From Candidatus Goldiibacteriota bacterium HGW-Goldbacteria-1 (GTDB taxonomy: Bacteria > Oederibacteriota > PGYV01): DNA of 64,000 bases. Below the pieces are notes generated by a model. The model saw only the letters and a program-made list of their open reading frames with translations. It did not search any database and had not been told where the DNA came from. The number at the start of each line of letters is the position of its first letter. The first letter of the stretch is position 1. Location: assembly GCA_002839855.1 (NCBI GenBank), contig PGYV01000007.1, forward strand, positions 152,615-216,614, in the 5' to 3' direction. A program made the position numbers and the translations under genes. Positions 24,818-34,463 of this stretch are shown piece by piece.

Positions 24818-26830
24818 TTATATCTTAAAACCGAATTTTTTCTTTTTGCCTTTTTTTATATTTATTCCGCCCCTTATATCTTCTATTTTATCGCGCAGTA
24901 TTGCGGCGCGTTCAAAATTAAGCGCGGCTGCCTCTTTTGCCATCTCTTCTTCCATTTTTTTCATCAGGTCCGCCCTGTCGGTATATTCTATGTTTATTTC
25001 TTCTTCTGCCACAGGAACCGTAAAATAATCCATTTCATAAACGCTTCCCTGAATGGATTTAATCTCTTTAATGATGCTCGTGGGGGTTATGTTGTGTTCT
25101 TTATTGTAAGTTTTCTGTTTTACACGCCTTCTGTCTGTCTCGTTTATCGCGCGCCTCATGGAATCGGTCATATTATCAGCGTACATTATCACCCTGCCGT
25201 TCACGTTTCTTGAAGCGCGGCCCGTGGTCTGTATAAGCGATTTATCCGAACGCAGAAAGCCTTCCTTATCAGCGTCAAGAATGGCAACCAGCGACACTTC
25301 GGGAATATCCAGACCTTCGCGGAGAAGATTAATGCCTATTAACGCGTCAAACTTTTTCTCGCGAAGCTCCCTTATTATCTGAATACGCTCCAGCGTGTCA
25401 ATATCGCTGTGCAGATAGCGGCACTTTACCCCTTTATCCTTCAGATAGGAAGTAAGGCTTTCCGCCATTTTTTTTGTAAGCACGGTAACCAGCACCCGCT
25501 CCCCTTTTTCAGCGCGTATTTTTATTTCTGCCATCAGGTCATCCACCTGTCCGTCTGTCTTTCTTATCTCTATTTCCGGATCAATAAGCCCTGTGGGCCT
25601 TACTATCTGCTCTGCTATATTATCCGTGCCGGATTTTTCAAGTTCATAATCGCCCGGGGTGGCGGATACAAAAACCACCTGATTCATCTTTTTTTCAAAC
25701 TCTTCAAAGTTAAGCGGCCTGTTGTCAAAAGCGCACGGCAGGCGGAACCCGTAATCTATAAGATTCTTCTTGCGCGAGCGGTCGCCGGCATTCATGCCGT
25801 GAAACTGCGGCAGAGTAACGTGCGATTCATCCACAAACATCATGTAGTCTTCCGGGAAATAATCAAGAAGCGTGTACGGCGCGTCGCCGGGTTTTCTGCC
25901 GTCCATAAGGCGCGAATAATTCTCTATTCCTTTACAGTATCCCATTTCTTCAAGCATCTCTATGTCATAACTGACGCGCGATTTTAACCTTTCAAATTCC
26001 ACCGGCCTTTCCTTATAAAACTTAAGCCGGCTTTCCAGTTCCGCTTTTATCTGCTTAACCACGCCTTTCATTTTTTCAGGTTCCATTACATAGTGAGAGG
26101 CGGAAAACACAGCTGTCCTGCGTATGCGGTTAATCACATTCTTAGACACGGGTTCTATCTCTGATATTTTTTCAATTTCGTCGCCGAACAATTCCACCCT
26201 TATGGCTGTGGTGGAATAAGCAGGCCAGATTTCAACTATATCTCCCTTTACGCGGAATATGCCCTGCGTAAATTCAAATTCATTTCTCTGATACTGCATG
26301 CGGACAAGGCTTTCCGCTATGTCATTTACGGACATTCTTCCGCCCTCTTCCATAAAAAGGCGGATATTTTTATAATTTTCCGGCGAACCCAAACCGTATA
26401 TGCATGACACAGATGCCACTATGATAACGTCCCTGCGGGTTAAAAGTTTCTGAGTGGAAGCCAGCCTTAACCTTTCAAGTTCATCATTTATCGCGGAATC
26501 TTTTTCTATGAACATATCTCTATGGGGAATATAAGCTTCCGGCTGGTAGTAGTCGTAATAGGATACAAAATATTCCACGGCATTATCGGGAAAAAATTCC
26601 TTGAATTCCATATAAAGCTGCGCCGCAAGGGTTTTATTGTGTGAGACTATGATAGCTGGCCTGTTAAGCTGTTCTATTACCTTTGCCATGGTAAAAGTCT
26701 TGCCGGAACCGGTAACGCCCAGAAGGGTCTGAAACTTTTCCCCCGCCGCGATGGACGAGACAAGTTTTTTAATTGCCGCGGGCTGGTCCCCCTGCGGTAT
26801 AAAATCTGATTTTATTTTAAATTTATCCAA
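24818..26830 (-). CDS. uvrB: Excinuclease ABC subunit B
   Basis: A 670-aa helicase-like damage-verification protein. Walker A GVTGSGKT (39-46), the beta-hairpin region YYDYYQPEAYIP, helicase motifs VDESHVTLPQ (DESH box), FVSATPGDYE, INLLREGLDIPEVSL and QTTGRASRN, and a C-terminal UVR domain (ELMKKMEEEMAKEAAALNFE-like region) that binds UvrC. Length is normal. It starts with TTG at 26830 behind AAGGAG. It is separate from uvrC. Confidence 0.97.
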   Translation of the reverse strand: MDKFKIKSDFIPQGDQPAAIKKLVSSIAAGEKFQTLLGVTGSGKTFTMAKVIEQLNRPAIIVSHNKTLAAQLYMEFKEFFPDNAVEYFVSYYDYYQPEAYIPHRDMFIEKDSAINDELERLRLASTQKLLTRRDVIIVASVSCIYGLGSPENYKNIRLFMEEGGRMSVNDIAESLVRMQYQRNEFEFTQGIFRVKGDIVEIWPAYSTTAIRVELFGDEIEKISEIEPVSKNVINRIRRTAVFSASHYVMEPEKMKGVVKQIKAELESRLKFYKERPVEFERLKSRVSYDIEMLEEMGYCKGIENYSRLMDGRKPGDAPYTLLDYFPEDYMMFVDESHVTLPQFHGMNAGDRSRKKNLIDYGFRLPCAFDNRPLNFEEFEKKMNQVVFVSATPGDYELEKSGTDNIAEQIVRPTGLIDPEIEIRKTDGQVDDLMAEIKIRAEKGERVLVTVLTKKMAESLTSYLKDKGVKCRYLHSDIDTLERIQIIRELREKKFDALIGINLLREGLDIPEVSLVAILDADKEGFLRSDKSLIQTTGRASRNVNGRVIMYADNMTDSMRRAINETDRRRVKQKTYNKEHNITPTSIIKEIKSIQGSVYEMDYFTVPVAEEEINIEYTDRADLMKKMEEEMAKEAAALNFERAAILRDKIEDIRGGINIKKGKKKKFGFKI

Positions 26831-26850
26831 AAAAATAGCTCCTTAGCGGA

Positions 26851-27008
26851 TTAAGCATTTAAGCTATAGCATTAAACATAACCCTTTAACAAATTAAGCA
26901 ATTAAGCTATAGCATTAAACATAGCACTTTAACGAATTATGCAATTAAGCTATAGCAGAAAACCTGATGTTTCGCTTATGCTTATCTGCTTAATTGCCTA
27001 ATGTGCTA
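26851..27008. repeat. 43-bp tandem repeat plus inverted arm
   Basis: Three units begin at 26851, 26894 and 26937 (TTAAGCATTTAAGCTATAGC, TTAAGCAATTAAGCTATAGC, TTATGCAATTAAGCTATAGC). A complementary arm (CGCTTATGCTTATCTGCTTA) follows at about 26974 and reaches the pgi stop. Similar GCTTATCTGCTTATAGC sequence occurs at 39900, 41190, 44480 and 47500. Units are contiguous, so this is not a CRISPR. Confidence 0.75.
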
Positions 27009-28622
27009 TTATTTCATCTTCCTGTATTTCGCAATCAGCGCGTTGGTGGAAGCGTCATGATTAAGTTTTGTTTCTGATTCTAAATCAGGCGCTATTTTTC
27101 CCGCAAGCACCTTTCCAAGCTGAACTCCCCACTGGTCAAAAGCATTTATACCCCAGATTACAGACTGCGTAAATACACAGTGTTCATATAGCGCGATTAA
27201 CTTGCCCAGCGCTTCAGGGGTAAGTTTTTCCATTAATATTGTGGTGGACGGTTTATTGCCTTCAAACACCTTATGATTCACAAGATTTTCAGGGGTTTTT
27301 TCAGCCCTTACTTCTTCCGCTGTTTTTCCAAACGCAAGGGCCGCTGACTGCGCGAACACGTTTGCCATTAACAGGTCGTGATGTTTACCGGTCGCGTTAA
27401 GTGATTTCCCGAACGCGATAAATTCGCACGGTATAAGTTTTGTCCCCTGATGTATAAGCTGGTAAAAAGAGTGCTGCCCGTTGGTTCCCGGCTCTCCCCA
27501 GTATATGGAACCTGTCTGATAAGTTACACGCTCGCCTTCATTGGTAACTGTTTTGCCGTTACTTTCCATTGTCATCTGCTGAAGGTAAGCGGGAAAACGT
27601 TTTAAATACTGTTCATACGGAAGCACGGCTATTGTTTCCGCGCCAAAGAAATCCGCGTACCAGACGCCAAGCAGAGCCATAATTACCGGCATGTTTTTTT
27701 CCAAGGGAGCCGTACGGAAATGTTCATCCATTTTATTAAAACCGCTCAGCATAGCACGGTAATTATCCGCCCCAAGCGCTATCATATTAGAAAGCCCGAT
27801 GGCCGATGTCATGGAATACCTGCCGCCCACCCAGTCCCAAAATTCAAACATATTAACGGTGTCAATTCCAAATTTTGAAACTTCTTCCGCGTTTGTGGAC
27901 AGCGCCACAAAATGCTTTGCTATAGCGTCATCATCTTTAAGCGCGTTTAAAACCCACGCGCGCGCGGTAAGGGCGTTTGTCATTGTTTCAAGTGTGGTAA
28001 ATGTCTTGGATGCCACAATAAAAAGCGTCTCTTCCGGGTTCAGATCCTGCGTGCATTCGGCAAAATCCGTATCATCTATGTTTGAAACAAAACGGAATAC
28101 AAGGTTTCTCTGCGTGTATTTTTTTAAAGCTTCGTACGCCATCACCGGCCCCAAATCAGACCCGCCGATACCTATGTTAACTATATTTTTAATTGTCTTT
28201 CCCGTGTACCCTTTCCATTCTCCCTTTCTTACCTTCTCCGAAAAAGCTGCCATTTTATCAAGCGTGGCGTGTACGCCCGGCATTACATCCCTGCCGTCCA
28301 CAATTATCTTACTGCCTTTTGGGGCGCGCAGCGCTATGTGCAGCACAGACCTGTCTTCTGTGTTATTTATTTTTTCGCCTTTAAACATTGCCTCTGTCTT
28401 TTCTTTAAGGCCGGCTTCTTTTGCCAGTTTAATAAGCAGGTTTATGGTTTCTTCGTTAACCCTGTGTTTGGAATAATCAAAATAAATACCTTCATCTTCT
28501 ATTAACATTTTTTCCGCGCGCTTGGGGTCAAGTTCAAAAATCTCCCTTAAATGCAGATTTTTTACCTTCTCATAATTTTCTTTTAATTCTTTCCAGGCCG
28601 GAAGTTTCACTGTCTGTGCCAT
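27009..28622 (-). CDS. pgi: Glucose-6-phosphate isomerase
   Basis: A 537-aa cytoplasmic enzyme interconverting glucose-6-phosphate and fructose-6-phosphate in glycolysis and gluconeogenesis. It contains [21 protein letters not shown] (around residue 150), [13 protein letters not shown], the [17 protein letters not shown] block and the signature [19 protein letters not shown] with catalytic His, followed by the C-terminal QWGVQLGK motif with the active-site Lys. Length is typical of the bacterial long form. A plain single gene with its own Shine-Dalgarno. Confidence 0.97.
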   Translation of the reverse strand: MAQTVKLPAWKELKENYEKVKNLHLREIFELDPKRAEKMLIEDEGIYFDYSKHRVNEETINLLIKLAKEAGLKEKTEAMFKGEKINNTEDRSVLHIALRAPKGSKIIVDGRDVMPGVHATLDKMAAFSEKVRKGEWKGYTGKTIKNIVNIGIGGSDLGPVMAYEALKKYTQRNLVFRFVSNIDDTDFAECTQDLNPEETLFIVASKTFTTLETMTNALTARAWVLNALKDDDAIAKHFVALSTNAEEVSKFGIDTVNMFEFWDWVGGRYSMTSAIGLSNMIALGADNYRAMLSGFNKMDEHFRTAPLEKNMPVIMALLGVWYADFFGAETIAVLPYEQYLKRFPAYLQQMTMESNGKTVTNEGERVTYQTGSIYWGEPGTNGQHSFYQLIHQGTKLIPCEFIAFGKSLNATGKHHDLLMANVFAQSAALAFGKTAEEVRAEKTPENLVNHKVFEGNKPSTTILMEKLTPEALGKLIALYEHCVFTQSVIWGINAFDQWGVQLGKVLAGKIAPDLESETKLNHDASTNALIAKYRKMK

Positions 28623-28714
28623 TTTATTTCTCCTTTATATGTAAAATAATTTTTTAGCCGGCTTACATTGGCTTCAATAGGTATTATATGCGGCGTGGCT
28701 GCATATCAGCTGCT

Positions 28715-30448
28715 TTATTTCCCCTGTCTTTTTGCCACTTCAGCGGCTATCTGCTGAACTTCAGGATTGCCGCTGTATTTTTCAGATACTTTATTATAAA
28801 TATGAAGAGCTTCTTTTAAAAGATTCTGGTTTATGTATATAAATGCGGTTGTGATAAGCGAATCAAGAGTGTCATCATTTACTTCAAGGTCATCCCTTGA
28901 TTCCATTTCATTATCTTCTATCAGTTCATCAAACTTTGACGAACTCCTTACCGGCACTTCCACTATGGGCTGCGCGGAAGCGGTAACAACAGAAGGGGCA
29001 GAAACAGGCGCCTCTTCTTTCGCGTTTTTTATTTCCCTTGCTGTTTCCAGCGCGGACTTGGCAAGCGTTGGAAGCGCGTAAGCCCCTTTTAAAGCGTCAG
29101 ATAAACTTTTCTTCTTTTCTTCTCCATTTACAGGCTGTTTTCTAAGGTCATCTATTTTGAAAGGCTGCTGAACAGGTTCATTTTTTATTTTTATCATCTT
29201 TGGTTCTTCAGGCACGGACGCAAAAGAGGGCGCTGCCGAAGGAACGGGCTCCGGCTGTTTTGCAATAAGCGGCTTAGATGCTGCCTGTATTTCCGGCTCC
29301 GGCATTCCTTCCCTTGCTTTTTTCATAATATCATCTTTTTGTTTATTCCATTTATCTATAGCTTCACGTTTTAGTTTTTCAAGAAGCGCTTTTTTCTTTT
29401 CTTCCTGCTCTTTCATTATTTTCTGAACTTCTTCAGCTTTTAATTTTTCATTCTTCTGCGCTTCGTCCAGTTTTGTTTTAAGCTCCACAGCGGCTTTCTG
29501 AATAATTTCAAGCTCCAGTTTTTCATATTCGCCCTGCATTTTTGCTTCTTCTTCCAGCAGCAGGCGCGCGCGGTCTTCTTCTTCCTGCATTATTATTTTA
29601 TTGCGTTCTTCCACCGCTTTTCTTTTTGCTTCTTCAAGCTTATCTTTAGGTGAACCGTCAAGTTTCTCCCATATTTTTTCCCCTGTGGATTTTGAGGCAA
29701 CAATGGAATACACCCTGTGCAATTTATCCCTTAAACCCTTATCATTAGGCGCAAGTTTAAGCGCGGTAATATATGTTTCCACAGCGCCGTCATAATCCCC
29801 GTTATCCAGATAGTTCTGCGCCATTATTTCAAATTTATCCACAAGCTCGTTTCCGGTTCCGGACGTCTTCGCCTTCATTTCATTTTCCATCTGTTTCATT
29901 TTGATGGATTTGTGCCTGGCTTCGGCATCATTTAATTCCTTCATTTTTATATTTATAGGGTATTCTTCACTGTTAAAATCAATTATGGATTCATAGATGT
30001 TCCTGGCTTCTTCAAATTCCCCGTCCATCACTTTCTTTTCCGCGTCGCGTATCATAGTCCTTAAAGCGGATTTAAGCTTATTTTTTACCCTGGGTTCTTC
30101 CGGATAGGTTTTCATAACTTTCTTTATTATCCTTACGACTTTTTCATACTGAAGTTTTTTTTCATAAATGGAAAGCGCCGCGACATAGCCGTCAAGCGCT
30201 TTTAAGGAATTGCCTGTTTTGGAATATGAATCCGCAAGCATATTAAGTATGTTAACATCTTCAGCATCGGCACTGTACAGTTTTTCATACAGTTCAATGG
30301 CTTTTTTGTACTCTTTATTCTGGTAGTAGCCGTTGGCAAGTTTTACATAAAGCTTCTTTTCGTCCGCGTCCACTATCGCCGTCTCCCTTGATGCCGTCTC
30401 CCGCAATGAAAAAGTAATAAACGCTGAAATACGGGGCTTTTTCAACAT
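28715..30448 (-). CDS. TPR protein with long coiled coil
   Basis: A 577-aa soluble protein. The N-terminus has tandem TPRs (ADEKKLYVKLANGYYQNKEYKKAIELYEKLY and following), residues about 190-240 another TPR (LDNGDYDGAVETYITALKLAP), then a long Lys/Glu helix (about 260-370, EERNKIIMQEEEDRARLLLEE and on), a Pro-rich segment, and a final TPR (ALHIYNKVSEKYSG). I chose ATG at 30448 because a 17-bp spaced promoter lies just before it; the upstream ATG at 30490 would overlap the -35 box. It is probably a scaffold; function is unknown. Confidence 0.75.
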   Translation of the reverse strand: MLKKPRISAFITFSLRETASRETAIVDADEKKLYVKLANGYYQNKEYKKAIELYEKLYSADAEDVNILNMLADSYSKTGNSLKALDGYVAALSIYEKKLQYEKVVRIIKKVMKTYPEEPRVKNKLKSALRTMIRDAEKKVMDGEFEEARNIYESIIDFNSEEYPINIKMKELNDAEARHKSIKMKQMENEMKAKTSGTGNELVDKFEIMAQNYLDNGDYDGAVETYITALKLAPNDKGLRDKLHRVYSIVASKSTGEKIWEKLDGSPKDKLEEAKRKAVEERNKIIMQEEEDRARLLLEEEAKMQGEYEKLELEIIQKAAVELKTKLDEAQKNEKLKAEEVQKIMKEQEEKKKALLEKLKREAIDKWNKQKDDIMKKAREGMPEPEIQAASKPLIAKQPEPVPSAAPSFASVPEEPKMIKIKNEPVQQPFKIDDLRKQPVNGEEKKKSLSDALKGAYALPTLAKSALETAREIKNAKEEAPVSAPSVVTASAQPIVEVPVRSSSKFDELIEDNEMESRDDLEVNDDTLDSLITTAFIYINQNLLKEALHIYNKVSEKYSGNPEVQQIAAEVAKRQGK

Positions 30449-30461
30449 TAATACATAAAAT

Positions 30462-30490
30462 ATTATAATACAATCAGGGTATAAACTCAA
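30462..30490 (-). promoter_or_regulatory. Promoter of the TPR gene, near-leaderless
   Basis: Minus strand TTGAGT (30490-30485), a 17-bp spacer and TATAAT (30467-30462). The chosen ATG begins 13 bases after the -10 box, so any leader is only a few bases long. No Shine-Dalgarno is seen. Confidence 0.6.
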
Positions 30491-30502
30491 TTGTTAAAAA
30501 CC

Positions 30503-30538
30503 GGAGGGACGGATGGACAGATGCACGGATGGCCGGAA
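30503..30538. repeat. Octamer-phased repeat
   Basis: GGACGGATGGACAGATGCAC with 8-bp periodicity, beside the 203-bp TIR element. Confidence 0.6.
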
Positions 30539-30588
30539 GTATAAACAAATATTGAAAATTCGAAAATTAGATGAATAGAAAAATCAAA

Positions 30589-30791
30589 CAGGGATTGGGT
30601 GTGTTTTTTCAGTGCGCGCCGCCCTAACCTGCTGTATATGCGGCAGGGGCGGTTTAATGCAGCGCCGGCATACATGTATGTTACGCGGGCTTACGATTGC
30701 CAATGAATTAACATACCTGCTGATTTCAAATTTGTTTGGATACAAGATTACCAATTTGCGGCGCGTGCTGAAAAAATACACCCAAACCCTG
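30589..30791. mobile_element. 203-bp element with about 34-bp terminal inverted repeats (copy 1)
   Basis: The left end starts CAGGGATTGGGTGTG and the right end is its near-complement, ending CACCCAAACCCTG; 30 of 34 TIR positions match. A second copy of exactly 203 bp lies at 37300-37502. Both hold a 60-codon plus-strand frame with a GTG start (30612-30794 and 37323-37505) with no interruption; the second half of the frame is well conserved (ANELTYLLIS, FGY-ITNLRRVLKKYT). No obvious target-site duplication. It is MITE-like or a small repeat gene. The surrounding 30449-30920 gap holds only this element and repeats. Confidence 0.7.
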
Positions 30792-30794
30792 TAA
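30612..30794 (+). CDS. Possible 60-aa protein inside the 203-bp element, copy 1
   Basis: The frame begins with GTG inside the left TIR and stops at the right TIR edge. The C-terminal half (RGLTIANELTYLLISNLFGY and then KITNLRRVLKKYTQ) is basic and amphipathic. Comparing codons 25-58 with copy 2 I count nine changed codons, six of them synonymous, which hints at coding constraint. Codons 7-24 have diverged and are mostly nonsynonymous. There is no Shine-Dalgarno. It may be a chance frame kept by TIR structure. Confidence 0.35.
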   Translation: MRAALTCCICGRGGLMQRRHTCMLRGLTIANELTYLLISNLFGYKITNLRRVLKKYTQTL

Positions 30795-30801
30795 AACTGA
30801 T

Positions 30802-30873
30802 GCATAGAGGGTCAGAGGGACGTAAGCAAATAATAAATTAACTATTGCGCCCTTCTGGGCGCGTTGTTTTAAT
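30802..30873. repeat. Octamer remnant and GC-rich palindrome
   Basis: TGCATAGAGGGTCAGAGGG is followed by a palindrome around GCGCCCTTCTGGGCGC (30847-30862), a member of the dispersed hairpin family of 12680 and 41110. It ends shortly before the OmpA-like gene stop. Confidence 0.6.
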
Positions 30874-30920
30874 TTATGGGATATTAGTTTATGGGTTAGG
30901 TAATCTTTCGTCCCTCTAAA

Positions 30921-33215
30921 TTACTCCGTCAGCAGTTCAACTTCCACCCTGTTTCCCTTTGCGGGGGCTGATTCTTTGATGGAAACATCCGCGTATTCTC
31001 CGTCGCCATAACCAACAATATATATATTTTCGGCCGGAATACCTTTGCCTTCAGACAGATAATCCGCAACCTGCCTTGCCCTGTCAATGGACATTTTAAG
31101 GTTCCTGTCCGGATCATTGGAATCAGTGGAGAAGCCTTTTATGAATATATTATATCCCTGCGCGTACTGTTTTACCGCTTCAGCTGCCTGATTTAAAACG
31201 CTGTATTCTTCAATTGGTATCGTTGCATCATTTGCCGGAAACTTTACCGCGGCAAGAATTAATTTTATGCCTGTGGCCTTAAATTCCGGAAGGTCTGCCT
31301 GCAGCAGGCTCTTTTGTTCCGACAACACGCCGGATTTCTGTATAACTTTCACGTTCAGCCTGTAACCCCTGCCGCCTGTGACAAACTGATTTTTACTGTT
31401 GGTGCCGTCCCATACAACGCTTTTAATGCCCGGGGGTTTATTGTTAAATTCCGCCATTACATTGCCCGCGCCGTCGGTTATTTCTGCTGACCAGTTTAAA
31501 ACCTGCAATTCAGGAAACTTTACATTAACCGTGACGCTGTCCCTGCCCGGTTTAAATATTACATTTTGGGTATTAACGCTGAATTTTATTTTTTCTGTGT
31601 TTATTATAAACTTTTCTGAAGCGTCATATTTATTTCCCGCAAGGTCCTCAAGAAAAAGCTGAGCCCTGTAGCCGCCGTCTTTGGCGTAATTTGAAAGCGC
31701 GTCTTTTCCGTTCCACATAAGCCTGGAAGTAAACCCTTCTCCTGTTATCTTTTTTATTGTATGGCCGGCATCATCTTTTATAAAAAACTGCCACGCTTTT
31801 ATGTCCGTGTATTTTGACTCTATGCTTATTGACATTTCTTTTATTACTGTCATTGGCCCCGGAGCAAACACTTTAGGTTCCAGATATAAATCAAATACCG
31901 GCGGCGTTTTATCCACCGTTACCACCCTTGTCTTCTGCCAAAGCAGCGATTCACCTGACATAATGGTCACACGCGCGGTATAATCGCCGTCATTTAATTC
32001 AATTGCCTCTTCATTAAGGCCGTTCCATTCCATTGAAAGAGGCACGTTTCCCGTGTACTTTATTTTCCGCACAATTTCATTAAGGGAATTAAATATTTCA
32101 AGCGTGGTCACCGTATTACCCGGATCATAAGGCGCGTCTTTTATCACAAACTTTATAGTATCATTCACACCGTTCTTATCGGGAGAAACGTATTTTGAGG
32201 AGATTGAAAGAGAAGCCTGCGTGTACGCGTCTTCCGGAACCGCGGCTGCTTTTTCTTCCGTCTTTTTTTCAGCCGTTATAACAGACGGTTTTTCTTCTTT
32301 TTCTTTTTTAATCAAATCACCAAAAAACCATGCCGCATCTATTTTATGGGTTTCCCCGAATCCTCTCATGTCCGGCAGGAAAACATAATCAACTTTAAAT
32401 TCTTTCCTTGCGTATGAAGCGCCAAAAGCAAGCGTAATTCCGGATTCATAAAGAGATTCCCACGCAAACCCCGCCCTGAAACCAAAATTTCCGGCAACCT
32501 CATTATCGAACGTCTTTTCGCCGCCAAAGTGCACGCCAAAACCTTCATTGCCGGCAAGGCCTGAAATATATTTAAGGTCAAGCGAGGCAAAAGCCGAATC
32601 ATCAAAAAAATAGACACTTCCAAATCTTGCAAAATACGGAACCGTTTCCTTTACGCCGTTATTCCATTCAGCATTGGTATCCAGGTCATTTATGACAAAA
32701 GCAAAACGCATTTTTTTCTCAAGGTATAACGGTATGTACATTATTCCGGCATTCAAACTTGGAACAAAAGCGCTTAAATCATAATCGGCCGCAGATATGC
32801 TTGTCCCTTTAAAATTTATCCCAAGATAGAACTCTTTGGCTTTGTCAACAATGGCGGATGCCGAAAGGTAAAGCACACCTTTTGAAAAAATTGAAGAAGA
32901 ATATGAAGTACTTATGTAGGCTGCAGAAAGCCCTATGTCCTGCGGCCCCGGATAAAATACTGAAAAACCAAAATCAGACTGAGTCCCTTTAAAAATTGAA
33001 TGATAAAAAATATTAGCGCTTGCGGTATCAAGAAGGGATAACCCGGCAGGGTTCCAGTAAAACGCCGAATAATCATCAGCCACCGCGGAAAAAGCGCCTG
33101 CCAGGCCTGACGCGCGCACTCCCGGTGATTTAAGCATGTCGTCGCTGAATTCCGAGGCGTAAACAAAACATGCCGCCGCAGATATTAAAACTGAAATTAA
33201 AAGAATTTTTTTCAA
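30921..33215 (-). CDS. PorV-like / FlgD-like / OmpA-domain outer-membrane protein
   Basis: A 764-aa exported protein. TTG at 33215 follows AGGGGAAAAA and gives a clean signal peptide (LKKILLISVLISAAACFVYA). Residues about 25-290 match the PorV/UPF0164 barrel family (SPGVRASGLAGAFSAVADDYSAFYWNPAGL). Middle residues about 340-600 are FlgD-like Ig modules (PLSMEWNGLNE, SRLMWNGKD, KSVVWDGTNSKNQ). The last about 110 residues are an OmpA-family peptidoglycan-binding domain with RARQVADYL and IVGYGDGE. It would link outer membrane and cell wall. It may also act in surface protein export, since PorV serves the type IX system, but no other T9SS gene is present here. Confidence 0.88.
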   Translation of the reverse strand: MKKILLISVLISAAACFVYASEFSDDMLKSPGVRASGLAGAFSAVADDYSAFYWNPAGLSLLDTASANIFYHSIFKGTQSDFGFSVFYPGPQDIGLSAAYISTSYSSSIFSKGVLYLSASAIVDKAKEFYLGINFKGTSISAADYDLSAFVPSLNAGIMYIPLYLEKKMRFAFVINDLDTNAEWNNGVKETVPYFARFGSVYFFDDSAFASLDLKYISGLAGNEGFGVHFGGEKTFDNEVAGNFGFRAGFAWESLYESGITLAFGASYARKEFKVDYVFLPDMRGFGETHKIDAAWFFGDLIKKEKEEKPSVITAEKKTEEKAAAVPEDAYTQASLSISSKYVSPDKNGVNDTIKFVIKDAPYDPGNTVTTLEIFNSLNEIVRKIKYTGNVPLSMEWNGLNEEAIELNDGDYTARVTIMSGESLLWQKTRVVTVDKTPPVFDLYLEPKVFAPGPMTVIKEMSISIESKYTDIKAWQFFIKDDAGHTIKKITGEGFTSRLMWNGKDALSNYAKDGGYRAQLFLEDLAGNKYDASEKFIINTEKIKFSVNTQNVIFKPGRDSVTVNVKFPELQVLNWSAEITDGAGNVMAEFNNKPPGIKSVVWDGTNSKNQFVTGGRGYRLNVKVIQKSGVLSEQKSLLQADLPEFKATGIKLILAAVKFPANDATIPIEEYSVLNQAAEAVKQYAQGYNIFIKGFSTDSNDPDRNLKMSIDRARQVADYLSEGKGIPAENIYIVGYGDGEYADVSIKESAPAKGNRVEVELLTE

Positions 33216-33370
33216 TTTTTCCCCTGTAATTAATTCAAACACAAATACAGCCGTAAAATCAGGTTTTATTACAACCGGCAGGCTTAATTTTATGCCGTAC
33301 GGTCAACTTATTTACTCCATCTAAATATACTATAAATATATCATAAATAATACCCTGCAGCATAAATAAA

Positions 33371-33403
33371 AAAAAATCCCGGCGCCCTTGCGGGAACCGG
33401 GAT
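33371..33403 (-). terminator. Intrinsic terminator after the HU gene
   Basis: ATCCCGG (33376-33382) pairs with CCGGGAT (33397-33403); on the minus strand a T run follows. It ends the HU transcript. Confidence 0.85.
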
Positions 33404-33446
33404 TCTTATCTTATTACTTGATTGCCTTTTTACAGGCAATTAACTA

Positions 33447-33719
33447 TTAAAGTACTTTATCTTTAAGATCTTTTGCTACCCTGAATTTTACAACTCTCTT
33501 TGCAGGTATCTTGATTTCCGCGCCTGTGGCGGGGTTTCTTCCCATTCTTGCTTTCCTGTTCTTTACGGCTAAAATTCCAAGTCCCTGAAGCTTAACCTTT
33601 TTTTCTTTCTTAAGGGTCTTGATAACCACTTCGTTAAACGCGTCAAGAACCGCGTTAACTTCTTTCTTGCTCATCTTTGATTCTTCTGCAATTGCTGCGA
33701 TCATCTGGCTTTTCGTCAT
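33447..33719 (-). CDS. HU/IHF-family DNA-binding protein
   Basis: A 90-aa nucleoid protein. TKSQMIAAIAEESKMSKKEV at the N-terminus, VKLQGLGILAVKNRKARMGRNPATGAEIKIPAKRVV (the beta-arm signature with the conserved RNPATG and Pro), and the C-terminal helix all match HU. Length is canonical. It is a single gene with its own Shine-Dalgarno (GGAGG) and a strong terminator. Whether it is HU or IHF-like cannot be told. Confidence 0.95.
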   Translation of the reverse strand: MTKSQMIAAIAEESKMSKKEVNAVLDAFNEVVIKTLKKEKKVKLQGLGILAVKNRKARMGRNPATGAEIKIPAKRVVKFRVAKDLKDKVL

Positions 33720-33780
33720 GCTGCACTACCTCCTGATAATTTTGTGGTTCTTTTTATTGAATAGTATCGTTTATTTTTAA

Positions 33781-34326
33781 TTAAAAAGCCCACCCAAGTT
33801 CAAAATCAAATGAAGGAAGAATTACGCCGCTGAAAGGAGCGTCCACATCAAAATTGGCATCCGGCGATGTAACTGATGCGGCAAAATTTTTCATTCCGCC
33901 GAGAGATATACCCATTTCAAAACCGCCTTCAAACACCCATCTGTAGCCTGCCTGAAGCCCAAGAAAATAAAGCGCCCCTGTTGCTGTCTGGTTATCTTGC
34001 GAGTATGAAGCCACCCATGAATCAAACCTTGGCCCTAAAAACCATCCAACCAGACCAATGTTCTGCGGGTGAAAGAAAACATCCGCGCCATATCCCATAA
34101 GCCCCCAGCCTGCCTGGTTCATTCCCCAGTAAAAACCCCTTACTCTTACGCTTAAGTTATCAATTATTTTTCTTTCATACCCAAGATTAAAAAACGCGCC
34201 AAGATAAGGCCATACATTAACGCTTATTGCGTTGTCATAAATCTGTTCTTCTGTCTTTTCGGCCATACATACAGTGGAAAATACCAAAAGTAAAACCAGA
34301 ACAATTGCTGCTGCTTTTTTTCCCAT
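33781..34326 (-). CDS. Small outer-membrane beta-barrel-like protein
   Basis: A 181-aa protein with a signal peptide (MGKKAAAIVLVLLLVFSTVCMA). The mature part alternates polar and aromatic residues (NLGYERKIIDNLSVRVRGFYWG, GALYFLGLQAGYRWVFEG) and ends in FELGWAF; a terminal Phe is the usual C-terminal signal of outer-membrane barrels. The pattern resembles DUF3575-like/OmpW-type eight-strand barrels, but I cannot assign the family. It sits alone between HU and metW. Confidence 0.7.
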   Translation of the reverse strand: MGKKAAAIVLVLLLVFSTVCMAEKTEEQIYDNAISVNVWPYLGAFFNLGYERKIIDNLSVRVRGFYWGMNQAGWGLMGYGADVFFHPQNIGLVGWFLGPRFDSWVASYSQDNQTATGALYFLGLQAGYRWVFEGGFEMGISLGGMKNFAASVTSPDANFDVDAPFSGVILPSFDFELGWAF

Positions 34327-34463
34327 ATTGCCCTCCTTATTTTAATTGTTTATTTTATAACACACTATAACAGACAGGTCAACAAAAAAATCAATGTTTA
34401 CGGGCTTTATATCAGACACTGTTTATTATTTCTTAGGAAATAACGCATTTTTTATTTCTAATT

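Noticed and set aside
26851-26979. CRISPR array
   Set aside because: The 43-bp units are contiguous with no spacers and no cas gene is present.
30584-30805. 73-aa minus-strand frame across the 203-bp element
   Set aside because: It lies antisense to the conserved frame and copy 2 does not preserve it.
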